Below are positions 23,190 through 36,089 of a DNA stretch of 64,000 bases, one piece after another (within the stretch, counting starts at the first letter, position 1; the number at the start of each line of letters is the position of its first letter). A program made the position numbers and the translations under genes. This stretch comes from Morella rubra (Eukaryota; Streptophyta; Magnoliopsida; Fagales; Myricaceae), in the NCBI GenBank assembly GCA_003952965.2, contig CM025849.1:7997243-8061242 (forward strand), given 5' to 3'. The notes under the pieces are model-generated. The model saw only the letters and a program-made list of their open reading frames with translations. It was not told the DNA's origin and ran no database searches.

Positions 23190-24729
23190 CCCGGTTGTTT
23201 CATAAGGATCCATGAAGCGGGCTTTAATTAAATTGGACGATCTGGATTGCCCGGCTATTGATCAAAATCTCTCAGAAGTTGGTTCAAAATTACTTCTAGT
23301 GGTAAGTGGAAGTCAAATTTCCCTGGTCTTCACAGAGGAGTTCACAATTTCACTGATCAGAGGTTGTAATCAAGTACGTAGTTTCATGGGAAAGAGGTGT
23401 GCAAGTGGTGTGTAGTTGTCAATGTCTACATACCTTGTAGTATATTTTCATTGGTTTTGATTTTGTTCGTATGTACCAATAGAAGTTTTGGTCATCAATA
23501 CTTTATGAACACTTTGTGTCTTGTGTGTAATACCATCATCAAAATGAAGTTTTGACATTGCCTTGTGACCATGGTGAAGCGTGGCCTGCCACCATCAACT
23601 TCTACTCTTGTCTAGATGATTCTAACCTTTTCTCCTCATGAATATTAAGAATATTCTAGAATGTCAGTGCTGATTTTCAACAGAGGAGTCCTACCATGTG
23701 CAAGGGAATCTTTATGCCCAGCAAGCAGTTCGTGTCCTTAGTTCACCACTCAGCTCTCACTCGCTCTCGGAAAAAAAATGATGGCTTCGCGGAATTGTTT
23801 CCCCCGGACCGGAGCCTTTCGCTGGGTCTTATTTTTGAGGGGAGGGGGGTGGGGGCGGGCTGGGGAGGGTATGGCTGGGGGGGGCTGAACAACGGATTTC
23901 CACGTAAAAACCCTAGCCACAAATCCCAATCGGTACGATTTGACTTTTGTTGTACCTGCCATCTTTTACCTCCGTGTGCGGGTGGCGGGTGCCGGTCTGT
24001 TTTGTTGTCTGCTCCCTTTTCTTGTGTTTCGAGAGACATACAAAAGTCAAACCCGATGGGATTTGTGGCAGGGTTTACGAATCGTTTTCTCAAAATAAGC
24101 CAGAAAGTCCGGTCGGAAACATGAAGGCCTCATTTTTTTCCGAGACGAGGAGCCGAGGATGAACTAAGGACAAACTGCTTGCTGGGCATAAAGATTCCCT
24201 TGCACATGGTAGGACTCCTCTGTTGAAAATCAGCACTGACATTCTAGAATATTCTTAATATTCATGAGGAGAAAAGGTTAGAATCATCTAGACAAGAGTA
24301 GAAGTTGATGGTGGCAGGCCACGCTTCACCATGGTCACAAGGCAATGTCAAAACTTCATTTTGATGATGGTATTACACACAAGACACAAAGTGTTCATAA
24401 AGTATTGATGACCAAAACTTCTATTGGTACATACGAACAAAATCAAAACCAATGAAAATATACTACAAGGTATGTAGACATTGACAACTACACACCACTT
24501 GCACACCTCTTTCCCATGAAACTACGTACTTGATTACAACCTCTGATCAGTGAAATTGTGAACTCCTCTGTGAAGACCAGGGAAATTTGACTTCCACTTA
24601 CCACTAGAAGTAATTTTGAACCAACTTCTGAGAGATTTTGATCAATAGCCGGGCAATCCAGATCGTCCAATTTAATTAAAGCCCGCTTCATGGATCCTTA
24701 TGAAACAACCGGGGTTGACTGCATGAATC
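23190..24729. repeat. Large palindrome (inverted repeat) after the PPR gene
   Basis: The block from GGATCC near 23206 to the sequence ending CCCAGCAAGCAGT near 23727 is repeated as its reverse complement from 24173 to about 24715. Between the arms, 23727-23960 is a poorly matching version of the reverse complement of 24046-24172. The single-copy equivalent is 38498-39186, where no palindrome exists. This looks like a foldback of the assembly or of a read rather than a biological repeat, but a real palindrome is not excluded. Confidence 0.8.
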
Positions 24730-27700
24730 TCCATGGCCTCATGGCTTGTTTTCCACTTCCTTCCATACGTGGTGCCATCACGGTGACAGCACAAATACAA
24801 ATAAACAAAATAGTAAGAATCATAACAGACAAACTCACCTGAGTACAAAACTATAATTATCCCATAAAATTTTTTTATTTTTTTTTGTCCGTCGTACTAA
24901 TTCACTTAAAAATCTGTTAAAATCGCCAAAACATAGTGATCCTCATCAGCTTCCTGTTTTTATCAATCACATAAAGGCAATATTTCTTCGTCTTCACGAA
25001 GGTCACTCTCTATTCTCATCTACGGCTAAGCTAATTCATCAAGGATTCTCTTGACACAAAGCAACACAAAAAGAAGATATCCAAAACCTGATACCCCATT
25101 ACCCGGCACATCAAAATCTTTCTTATCTGCTAGGTAGTTTTATGCTTTCAATAATGAAATCAGACCATTTAAACTGCATATCATGTAAATTTACCACTCA
25201 TCTCAAAAGCTCAAATAAATAACAAGAGGAAGGTTTCATTTTTTGAATTATATTCTGTAACAATAACTATCTCAAAAGACATGAGAATTACTTTATTGGT
25301 TCTGATTTGTATTATATATGAACCCTTTCAGTGTTTTGTGTTTAATCTCGTGGAGAAGATATTGGATCATAAATGATGTGTATATTATTAAATGGTCTAC
25401 AATCAATACCTAACCATTATAAATATCTAGGTGAGGAATTCCACTCAAGAGTAGAGTTATTATTGATCCCAACACATCGAAAACATAATTATCTTCTAAA
25501 TAATGCTCAAATTTAGTCCTACAAACAAAGATATTGAATACGTACCCTCACGTTGGTCACATGCACTTGCAGGTTTTGAACCATGGAACATATTCTTTAT
25601 CTTTCTAATACAGAATAAGCCATCAACGACATTCCGCCTGTAAAATTACACACATCCGCTCCGCTGGTGCGATAGTCTTTAAAAAATTTTAATAGACGAT
25701 AATTTAATGTATGTCCACTTCTAGACGTCTTGTACGTTGCTCCTACGATCCGAAATGCTTTTCTGATGTCTCTTCCGCCCGTACCCTGGACATCTTTGCG
25801 CGCTTTATTACTCTATGTAGGCTGTCGGAACACAAAATGGGTTTATTTGACTTCGCAATCACTCTACAACAAAAAAGCCTCTGATGTACCGTTTGTTTGC
25901 GTTGGTTGTCCGCGCTCCCCGTGTGTGTTTCTCCCTATCTGTCTCTCACAGACAACCCTACGAATCAGGAAAATAAAATTTTCGTCAAAATTGTACTGAG
26001 CAATCTTCAACTTTGCACAATTAGTCTTCAGTCTAAGTTCGTTATTACCATGCCGGGCCGGCTGGTGTTCAATATCGTATCAGAGTGATTTACCTTCCCG
26101 TTGGGCCTTACACAGACACACAAGTGATTAATAATCATTGAGTGTTTCTTCCCTTCCTCTGTACATTTTGGTCATCTGTCACTCTTCCGCACGTGTTCGT
26201 TTGGCCCTTTTCATGCGGTGCTTGCGACCCGTGGTCTATTCTTTGCGGCTTTTTCTCTTGATATTCCTTGCCGCCCTTTCGCAATCTCGTGTAAGAGAAG
26301 TCCGCCTTGCACTCTTAACTATACGGCGAAAATACTCATGCGCATACTCTTGTTGTTCACAGCGTTGATTACTTTTTAACGGATTTTCTTTTTTCTTTTC
26401 AAGTTCTTCTCACGTGCTTTTTAAACGTGCTTCTTTTCAGTCTTTTCGAGCTTGTCCCGCACACGAGTTAAAACCTGTTGCGCCATCTGTCCCATCCAAC
26501 TATATTAACTCTCCAGACCTTCCGGCCAGATTAGACGTGTTCTGTCGCCTTGCCCACAATTGCTGTAGCACTTTTTTTTTTTCGTGCCGTCCCTCCAACC
26601 ACCTTGTGGGGGCCGGATTGTGGTCTGAATGCACCATGCGCAAGCCCCGCCCCTCTAGCTTTTGATCTTGTCTCGCCTGCGCCTTCTCAGTGCGGGTTCA
26701 CTTACGCCTCTAGTACACCAACTTTAGATGTTAACAAACGGTATCATTAACGCGCTTCACACTCAATCAAGAATTTCAATCTCCTATCCCTTTGATCCAT
26801 CTTTTAGGCTCCCTTTACTTGCCGTCCGTATGCCTTGCTCATTCCCTTCTCGCCTCTTTTTCTTTTGTCTTCTTTTTGCGTTCATATTCCTTCAAAGCCC
26901 GGCTGTCTTTCTCCACCAGTCATGCACACCTCATCAGCTTGCTTTTCCACCCCCAACCCGGCTCACTTTTGCTTCCCTTCATTGGGCTTGAGACGACAGC
27001 ACCTTCACCTGTGCACATTGGTGTCCGTTTGCCCGCACTATTCCTGTTATCCTGTGCTTCCTTTGCCTCCTTTTTCAGTTTGCCATCTTTCACCGTCTCC
27101 GTGGTGTTTGTTATGACTTGAAATTCAAACTATCACTTGGTCTCTTATCACAGCTTTGTATTGGCTAATTCAGTGTATCTATGAGGATAACAATTCTTGT
27201 CAAATCCCCATCCTGGTCTTTAAATTTCATCTGGTCGCCCGTGCCCGTCTCCCTGCCTGAAGGTTCTTAACGCGCGCTTGGTGTGCGACCCTGTTGGCAG
27301 CCCTTTGCGCACCGGTTAACTGGCCGGCCCTTCCTGTGGCTGGAGTTTTTGGCCCGCTTGATACACCGTCTAGGTTATCATAGCTCCAATTATTACATAC
27401 GAACAAGGCAGGAGACCGCTCCGGCACAACTAAAGAATACTGACCTGTACATTCTGCGTCATGGGATTCTTGGAGTCTTCCAGACACGACGCGTTGGCAA
27501 CCCCCCAGCTTGCACGAAAAGTTTTGTGCTTTTTGTTTTGTACCACTGAGCAAAACAGCGAAGTCTTGGCCGCTTTCCTACCTGGGCTTTCTCTACTTCG
27601 CTAGGCCAATGACGTCTATGTTAGCACATTGCCTTGGAGCAATAAGTGATACACACACAAATAACGGTCAGGCAATTGCCCCATAAAAAGAACCATTCAT

Positions 27701-30645
27701 CTCTTTTGCTGTCCCTACACGGTCCCCTGGTCATTCTGTGGCCTTTGTGCAACCTTGTTCCCCTGTTAAGCCCGTGAATAGTTGTGCCCGGTATTTTCCC
27801 CAGTCACCGCTCACTCATGCGCCTCTTAATTTATCAGAGCATGAAGAACATATGACTTCCACGACTATATATGCAGCCACAGCTTTGTTCCCTCATCGGT
27901 CGCTCAATCAAAGACAGTCAGCTTGCATGTTGCCAACTTGATCGTAACTGTTCCTGCTCACAGGGCTCGGTATGCCGCCACCCATTCACCCGCCGGATGG
28001 TCCCTCAGCCGAGTTCTTATAATTCCACTCCTACCAGACCCAGACGGAAGCCACCAATCCCCGCTCCCCCTGGACTAAGGGACTGATGCAAATGAATAAT
28101 CTTGCCAACACGCCCGGTGCCGCCGGCAGGTCTCCGTCTATTAGTCTCCAATCTTCCTCCCCCCAACTTGTCTAGGTGTTCCTGGCCTTACAATGTCTGA
28201 CCCCAATGTTCGGGTCGAATAGATCCAGTTCGTGGCATGCTAGCTGTAGTTTCTAGACTTAGTGCTGCATCACATGGATGTAACTCTATGAGTTTTAGGA
28301 ATGACGCCCTCCACATTCCTACTATTTCACTCAAAAGAAGTGGGGGTTATTCCTTCTTGTTTGCATAATGCTCTCTGAGTTAATTTAGATTCAGCTGAGA
28401 CATGTGTATTCTCTGCGAGCCTCCAAGCACTGTTGTGTATGACTAAGGATACAGACACATCTTAACAGCCCCGTTGAACTCAAATTCTGAAGAATCACGA
28501 TTTGCAACACACAATTATACCCTCTTCCGCGCCGGAGTCGGTGGAGGTCCCCTAAACCGACTATTTGCTTAATTAGGCCTTCATCTTTTCACCCGGTACT
28601 TTTCACCGCAATACCACCCTCATCTGTCAGAGGCCAGCCCCGGCTTGTCTTGTTAACACGGGGCAATGATATTTTCCCCAAACCGAAATTTATGTTAACA
28701 TCTTTAGCTCTCCAATTCTTTTCTCTACTCCATTGTCAACTTCCCTTTAGTTGTGCATATTCTGTTCCATTTTTCCCCCAAGCACTTGAGTTAGCACCAT
28801 AGCATCAGTGCCCTTCCGGAGCTACATACCTTAATCAATTCCTTTCTCCGCCATCATTGTACTTTCCCCCAATCAAGAATCTTCATTTTATGGTAATCAA
28901 GATACGTGTCTCCCAGTTTCCTGTTTGTCCACCCTACACGTTCTGTCCTTCCCTCCCACAGCCATTGTATGTAGATCTAGTATTTGTTCTTCCCATACTT
29001 TGAGACCTGTTTGATTGCAATTTTGCACTTGCTGCAAAGCGTCAGAATGTCTTAGAGCGAAATCCTGACTTAATTTTCTTAATCTAGATAGTAAGTTTGA
29101 CCCTCTTCCAATGTGAAATCTTTATTCAAATCAGTGGACATTTTGATTATTCGCCGCTCGCCGTCATATTATAAATCATCTCTTCATAATTCATTTTCCG
29201 TTCTCATAAAGATCCATAATTCATTAGAAATCATATGCCATCCTTCTCCCCCTCATTTGCGTCAAGTCAGTCATAGCCTTTATTCGAGTGGCAGACAAGT
29301 CACACCTGCTGCTTATCCATACTCAATCACATATATAACCCCATTTTCCTCATGTAGCTGATCCATCAAGTGGTTATCCGACATCAGTCTCATGAGCGTG
29401 AGGATCACATTCTAGTGGTCCTCCCTCAAGGAGACACGATGGCTAAGATAATCCTGCACTTATACATATCCACAAACCCATCAGCAATTGAAGTAGCCGA
29501 ATAAGAACCGTAACTCATCCAGTATCTACTTCCTTAACTTACAGCATTGTATAGACATGGAGGACGGTTTTTGATGATCACATCACAAAAATCGAAGATA
29601 TTGTCCTCGCTTCACTATAATCACTAAATTATTTATATGTTACTAGTTTCAAAAAACTGATCATTCATTCGTGTTGTGTACAGCTTTCGATAAGATAGGG
29701 ATATGTAGTGCATTTATTAATGTTAAGGTGATAAATAAAGAAATACTATTAGAGTATAATTATTCCACGTTGTGAAAAAATAATTTAAAACCTATAGGTA
29801 ATGCAAAATAGATAAGATCATCGCCCCAGAAAAAGGGGCTTTCTAGTTCTAAAACTGCAACCCCGCCTAAGCTTTGTTCAATCAATTTTTGCAAATGAAC
29901 AAATTTCAAGAGACCAAAAATGCACCGTTTCCAGATTAATTCGGTGTAGATATAATAATGGCCTTACAGGGTCCCTATCCTCCTAAACAACACGGCAACA
30001 GCTTGTTAACCAGTATGTGTAATTTGGACTAGTCGAATAGTAACTGCAATACCATTAGAGATTGATTCCCCTTTTCTGGGCTGGTTTAAGTGGTAATCCT
30101 CCTAATCCTCTACACTTCATCTGATCCCCCCTGAACAGACATTTTTTCTTCCCATACGCACTCCTCATTATTCAATTTCTAGAACTTGACCTTCCATGTG
30201 TTACCTCTATATCTATTAGTATCGCCTTATTTTTTGACATTCCAGCCGCAGGGTTTCATCGCTGCGTTGTCTGCCTTCCCCCCAGTTCAAGAGCCCATCT
30301 GTTTAGAACCGTGAACCTGGGGTTAATTTCTAGATGCTGAAAATATTGTTATTCTTTCCACCTATAATACCGACGCCAGGCATCCCGCCATTGGTGTCAC
30401 TTCCTTTGTTACATGTCGCTATCCGGCCGATCATTTTTTTATACCCCGACACGCCTGTCTCCTGTGGGCTTGCCTTAGGTAAGTTTTTGCTGCCCAAACA
30501 TGCCTGAGTACGAGAATTCAGACTGTTTATCCATACCCTTGCAACTGGCCCTCAACCTTCACATTGCATGTACCATGCCTATTTGTAACGAGGCTGATGA
30601 GACGATTGCACTTATATCCCTGATCACAGACTTTGTTGTTGATGA
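24730..30645. other. No recognisable feature; suspected low-accuracy sequence from about 25.6 kb
   Basis: I find no gene, repeat or family motif. From about 25.6 kb the plus strand becomes pyrimidine-rich and its composition changes. Open frames are short and low in complexity. Together with the noisy echoes at 23727-23960 and upstream of 33476, this suggests an unpolished or misassembled stretch. It should not be used for gene calls. Confidence 0.55.
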
Positions 30646-30746
30646 NNNNNNNNNNNNNNNNNNNNNNNNNNNNNNNNNNNNNNNNNNNNNNNNNNNNNNN
30701 NNNNNNNNNNNNNNNNNNNNNNNNNNNNNNNNNNNNNNNNNNNNNN
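30646..30746. other. Assembly gap, 101 N
   Basis: A run of N marks a scaffold join. The segments on either side do not resemble each other. Confidence 1.
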
Positions 30747-33475
30747 TACTATTTGAGGCGGGAAGGAATCTGACTCTAATTTTTAATGTTTGTGTTATGT
30801 GATATATTTAATAAATTAATGAATATGTGTCTAAATATTAATATAAACGTTTACTACAAAATTTATGTTTATTTTGTGGTGGTATGCATATAAATAGTAA
30901 TATTAGATATAGCTGAAGCTAAGATATTAGGTGCCATTGTCAGACCTATTACAGAATTTTATAATCTTAGCTAGTGGGAGTGGACCTTCATAACACCCAC
31001 ATACACTACCAAACCGTAGGAAATTTTGGTACCTCAACGCTCAACTGAAAATCATACTAATGGATAAAACATAAGAATCTATGAGAGTCGTGCGTGTAAG
31101 GGCCTATGACTTTAGCTTGTTCGGTTTTATTTTTGTGTGGTTTGTACTGTCAAGACTCAGCAAACCTATCATTTTTAACAGGTTGTATCCCTCTTATTCC
31201 CTCTCTACCTCGATACGTTCATATCAACGAGAGAGTTTCTTATACATTTTTATTTAGTTATACAGAATATCCACCTTCTAATCTTCCAACCACATAATCC
31301 TTATCACTTATCCTCCGGACTATCTATCGTGTTACTTCACACTGACCCCGTTCTGCAAACACACACTGTCTTAGCTTTATCATAATGAGGCTGTCGTCGA
31401 CGATGCAAGATCATGGACTCTTCCTGTTCCGGTTCTTTGGCACTCGGGTTCTTCTTGCGCCGTCCACATAGTGCCATCCGCCGTTTCTTCCTTTGCGTGT
31501 AGTGGTCATCCGCTTGTCCATTTGCCCCAATTATCTTCTGGCAACCCACTTCTGTCGACTGGGTGCCGGCCGCCGACTCGACCTCCCAATTTGCCCGACT
31601 ATAATCTAAGGCTATCGTCAGACCTCACGCGGCGTGCGGCGTCCTGGGATATGGCCCGTAGATTTTTTGTGGGGAGCCCCGCAATATTCGACTTGGCACC
31701 CGTTTCCCGGACGCTCATTGTCTGCCATTATGACTTGATTTCGGCGTTCGACGAATTCTGCCGAGGCACACCCCAACCAGCAGCGCAGGAGCTCAGCCTC
31801 TTGCGCTCACTGTTAGCTTGCGGGTACAGAGCTTTCCTGTTCTTTAAAAAGTACACTGTTTATCTCGGTTGGTGCAGGGTCGCGGGAAATATTCACATAC
31901 TTAACCTCCCCAGCACACTCCAATCACGGGTCCGTAGGATATTGCCATCCTAAGGTTTTGGATCCTTCTTAGACGCTCACAGCGCAAAAAAAGAAAGCGC
32001 TAGAGAATTAAAAACTCAAGTAGCGGCCTTCGATATTATTTTTTTAACTCTCGCACTAGAACTTATCCTTCTTGGGGATTGCCGCATCTTACGAGCTCGC
32101 ACTTCGCCGACCTCCTGGCGGGTGCTTGGGCGTAAGAGGGAGTTGGCTCCCGTAAAAAGAAAGTTCGGGGGCCCACACCGGGCGAGACTCCGCTTACCGC
32201 ATCGTCGCTGTTTCTTATGGGCAAATTCGCCACTCTTGTAACCTATACATTTTTGTAGCGGGCCGGCCGTGCCCTTTGGGGCGCACCTTAGCTTGTTTCG
32301 TAATTGTATTCTCCGAATTAATTGGATGCCTTGCTCGCTTTTCACTGCACGTTTGGAATAAACCGACGTAAAGTACAAATGTCATGCCACATAATCTTCT
32401 AGTGAACACTACGGACCACCCATCGCAGGTCACGACATCTTAGACGCGTCAACCACTCTACTCCCCTACTGAAAATTGTTATAAAGTGTGCGGGGAGTAT
32501 TGTTTAATCGGACTCACGCACCGCTCTCGCATAACACACACTCGTGCGAGCACACTCTGCAGCCAGGCGTGCAGCGTGAGGCACAGGAGAGTCGCGCCGG
32601 AGAGACTCGAAGAGCACAGACCTAGGAGAGGGATATAGTCTCCAGCGAGATGCTATCGCGAAGAGTAGGGAGCTGGATTATCGGTACGTTGTCCCTCCAC
32701 CAGCGGCCATCAGAGAAGCTCTCTCTTGAAGTGAGTCGATACAGGCACGGCGATGGGAGACGGAGGTACGCAATACAGGCCCGTCGCACCTCCCCGAGGT
32801 GGAGCAGTCGTGCTTGTGCGCGCCGACACTCTGATGAGAGGTGGGACCGCCGTCTAGACGGAGTCACCACTCACTCGACAGCTCGTGACCTAGTCCGATA
32901 AAGTGCATGACTGCCCCCCGCAGGCACGCGAATTCCACGGGTTCATCTTCTCACGATGGGTTGGCCAGAACCTCGGGTGCACCATGTTGCCCATCGTTGC
33001 AACCCCCCCCATCACGCACATTTCTAGTATGTCATGCCCCTGTGCCATAGTTCCTTTGCACACCCCACACGATCATTTACCCAGGCCCTTGCTTTTTCAA
33101 TCATGGCATTATTCGGGTGATTAAACATCCGTGCTAGAACACCAACTTTTCGCGTAAGCCAACAGACAACACTTTTTCAAACCTCCTCGGACACCCAAAA
33201 TGTAACTTAGGTCGCTGTCCTTACAAATCAACACATTTTTGGACTGCTGGGGGCTGGAAACCAGTCTCTTCAGCCAACCCTCTTCCGGTTGGTTACGCCG
33301 CGTTTTCGCCCCCGCACCCCGATTTTTTATTAACCCGACTCCCCGTAAAAATTTCCTGGGCTCCCTATCACTGCGAAGTTGAACACAGCAGGCTCTGCCT
33401 CCCTTTCTCTGAATGTGCCCACGATTAAATATGCTTAGAACCCGACAGAAAGAACTCACATAAGTTAAAGATGTT
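30747..33475. other. Unrecognised sequence; right end is a noisy echo of EMC6 intron sequence
   Basis: No feature is recognised up to about 33.1 kb, and 32.5-32.9 kb is unusually GC-rich. The last 200 bp align imperfectly with about 17980-18166 upstream of the duplicated block. For example, TTTCCTGGGCTCCCTATCACT matches TTTCCATGAGGCTAACATCACT, and TATGCTTAGAA occurs in both. Identity then jumps to essentially 100% at about 33477. Confidence 0.5.
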
Positions 33476-33776
33476 CAAATTTGTGCTAATTAACAAGAAA
33501 GATGAAGCATTTACAGACAATCCATTATAGGTTCTAAGTCAATTGCAGAAAAAACTAGATTCATCTTCATTGAGGCCCAACCAGTTCGCAACATGCCTTC
33601 GTGGATAGAAAATATGTAAAAAATGACATAAACAAAACAAAGCAGGAACTATGACTCCTTAAAGTACAATGATCACAATTCTCAAACAAGAAAACAAATG
33701 CCATGGTAGAGGTGAACCATATGCAAACAGGTCAGAAAGAGACAAAAAAATAGAAACGATGGACAACGGGTCCTAC

Positions 33777-34566
33777 CATAAGCCCGCCAAAAAATCCCTC
33801 AATTACAACCCGGTTCCAGCTATCGAAGTACGAATGAATTGAAAACCCTGCCTTTGCTATTAGCCCAGCAGAAGTGATTGCCATGACGAGGAAATAAAAG
33901 ATAAACCCAGTCAAGCTTGTGAATCCCAAAATTCCAGCAATGACCCCTCCAATGATAGACAGAAAAGTCCGGCTGCAGAAAAAGCTAAAAGCTTAGGTAC
34001 TACCTAAAAGCACAATACATAAAAAAGACTCTGTGTCATATTTTGTTGCATTATCCAGCATTCTATGGCACCAAAGTCAAATAAGTTCAGGTATATTAAA
34101 CAATCCATGTATCGTTTAGGGTTGCCTATGATGCTGTATGTTGACCTACCTGAAAGGTAATTTTGAACTTGTCGGACATCACAAAAAAATACACTAATGC
34201 ATTAATGAACACAAGTTGCAATGGTATGAAAAGCCTTCAGGGATTTAAGTAACTTAAATAACCCAGAAATACCAAATAAGGCATTTGCTTTCCATCTCTC
34301 TTTCTCTGCCATAGTAATACACAAGAACTCCCCCACCCCTGTAATATATGGTCTGAGGGAACGGCGGATGGTGTCTTCCATAGTTACCTAAACTATGAAG
34401 CATATGGCAATTAGAGTAGCTCCATGAGCTAATAGGTTGTCAAAACAAACCTGTAATATATAGTCTTCATGTTACTTTGCAGCTTCTCAGCATTGAAGGT
34501 TGGAATATCATTCATAGGATCATTTGATTTCTTTTCCATTGCACTGGAATCACTATGTCCCCCCAT
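33777..34566 (-). pseudogene. EMC6: EMC6, copy 2, lacking the last two coding exons
   Basis: Coding exons 34566-34451 (start MGGHSDSS) and 33972-33777 (ending at FFGGLM with an intact GTAGG donor) are identical to copy 1. The 20-nt microexon and the terminal exon encoding FAYDMVHIF are absent, because recognisable identity ends at about 33476, inside the following intron. As it stands, the gene would lack its third membrane helix. If the left flank is only noisy sequence, the missing exons may be present but unreadable, and the locus would then be an allele or duplicate of copy 1 rather than a true pseudogene. Confidence 0.8.
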
Positions 34567-35918
34567 ACCTTCCAGTCTGCAATATGATAAAAATTCCTGA
34601 TAACAGAGAGACAAAAATAAATGGGCTATTTGTGCTTATATAAAAACCTTCAACCAACTTTTGAGGATTCTTAATACAGTACTGAAGTAACTAAGAATGG
34701 TCTATAAGGCTCGCAGTCATAACAGAAGACCTTAATAGTCATGAAGAACTCGTAACTACACATAAACGAAAAAGTTTTTCTTTTTTTTTTCATTTTTTTT
34801 TAATGAAAGATGACATTACCTCCTAGCTTTATTGATAGTTCTCATTTGTGTTGGAAGAATACTGTAGTTACATCACAAGAGTCGCCTTATCCATAATTAA
34901 CAACAAAATCAAACAGTAAATAGATTTGATGTTAAATCTTCAAAAGGAGACAGAGAAGAGCGCAAATATTAACACATCCTAGGTTGCAGCATGTTTCAAA
35001 GATGTACTAGAAAACCATATTCTTTATGATCATCATTTTGGATTAAGTGGGAAATCCAAGTCTTTTTTGTTTAAATAGATGAACAGTACCTAACCAGCTA
35101 ACCTGGGGTGTTCATATTGATTGTAATCCATCACCCTAATTAGCCCAGTTTTATGCTGCCCATGCACTATTTAACATGCCAAAACACTAGACAGAACCCA
35201 AAAGGAAAAACTCTACTTAGCCCACTCCCATTTAATCCTCACTTGAATGCTACAGTCCCAAAACCACTTCCCAATATACATCCTCCACAACTATTGAATT
35301 AATCCCAGCCAAACAGGTATTGATTCAAAATACCCAAAACCTCAAATTTCTCAGCTTTATTTAAGTAATTCTTTCACACATATTTCAAGGACGACAAGAT
35401 CACCAGCATTTTAGCTTTACAATGACTCAAACGACCAACTAAAGAATACACAAACTACAAGTAAACGAGTTTGATACATAACAGCGAATGCTATCAGATC
35501 TGTGAATTGAGAAAGTGTTCCAAAACGAAATAATTCATCAAGAACAACGATTATTCAGCGTCAACAACAGAGATAGAAGACGAAAACCAAAACATGTACC
35601 TTTACGGTGACTGGAGATCGGAGACCGAATCACTTTCTGGGCTCTTGAGCGACAGGACTTATTGTCTGGACTTCGATATATGTTTTCACTTCAATAGTTC
35701 AATTTGCATTTTCATAGCTGAGTCTTTCTAAAATTACATTAAAACCCCTTGACGTTTTAAAACTATACTAACAACCCGTATTCCTTTCCGTGTTGACGGC
35801 GTTAATTCGTAACCTTTAATTTCCAGTTATACCCTTAGATCTTCGTTGTCCTCAATAGCTCAATGCCTTTCTCCTGAAACCCTAAAAGCCTTTTATTGAT
35901 TCCTCAGATCTTAATATC

Positions 35919-36064
35919 ATGCAGGACGTTCAGGTACGTTCCAAGCCAAAAAGGCACAAAAAAAAAAATTATGTTTTTTATTTCTTTGTTACATAATTCT
36001 ATGGTTTTTTTTTTCCTGTCAAATTTAGGTCATTGAATTCAAGAACTTGATTCAGCGAAGCTAG
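35919..36064 (+). other. Upstream ORF in the PPR leader, copy 2
   Basis: Same 16-codon spliced uORF as at 20607-20752 (MQDVQ, intron, VIEFKNLIQRS, TAG), followed 25 bp later by the PPR start codon. One extra G after the uORF distinguishes this copy. Confidence 0.45.
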
Positions 36065-36089
36065 GGTTTAGGGTTTTGGTTCTTTTATA

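Noticed and set aside
23648-23662. Perfect heat-shock-element-like motif GAATATTCTAGAA
   Set aside because: It is downstream of the PPR gene with no promoter nearby; a 13-bp palindromic AT-rich match can occur by chance.
23696-24124. A 142-codon ORF
   Set aside because: It spans the corrupted centre of the palindrome and is not trustworthy.
30500-30802. A 100-codon ORF
   Set aside because: It runs through the 101-base N gap.
31471-31953. A 160-codon ORF, the longest between 24 and 33 kb
   Set aside because: Composition is like its noisy surroundings, there are no recognisable domains, and it lies in suspected low-accuracy sequence.
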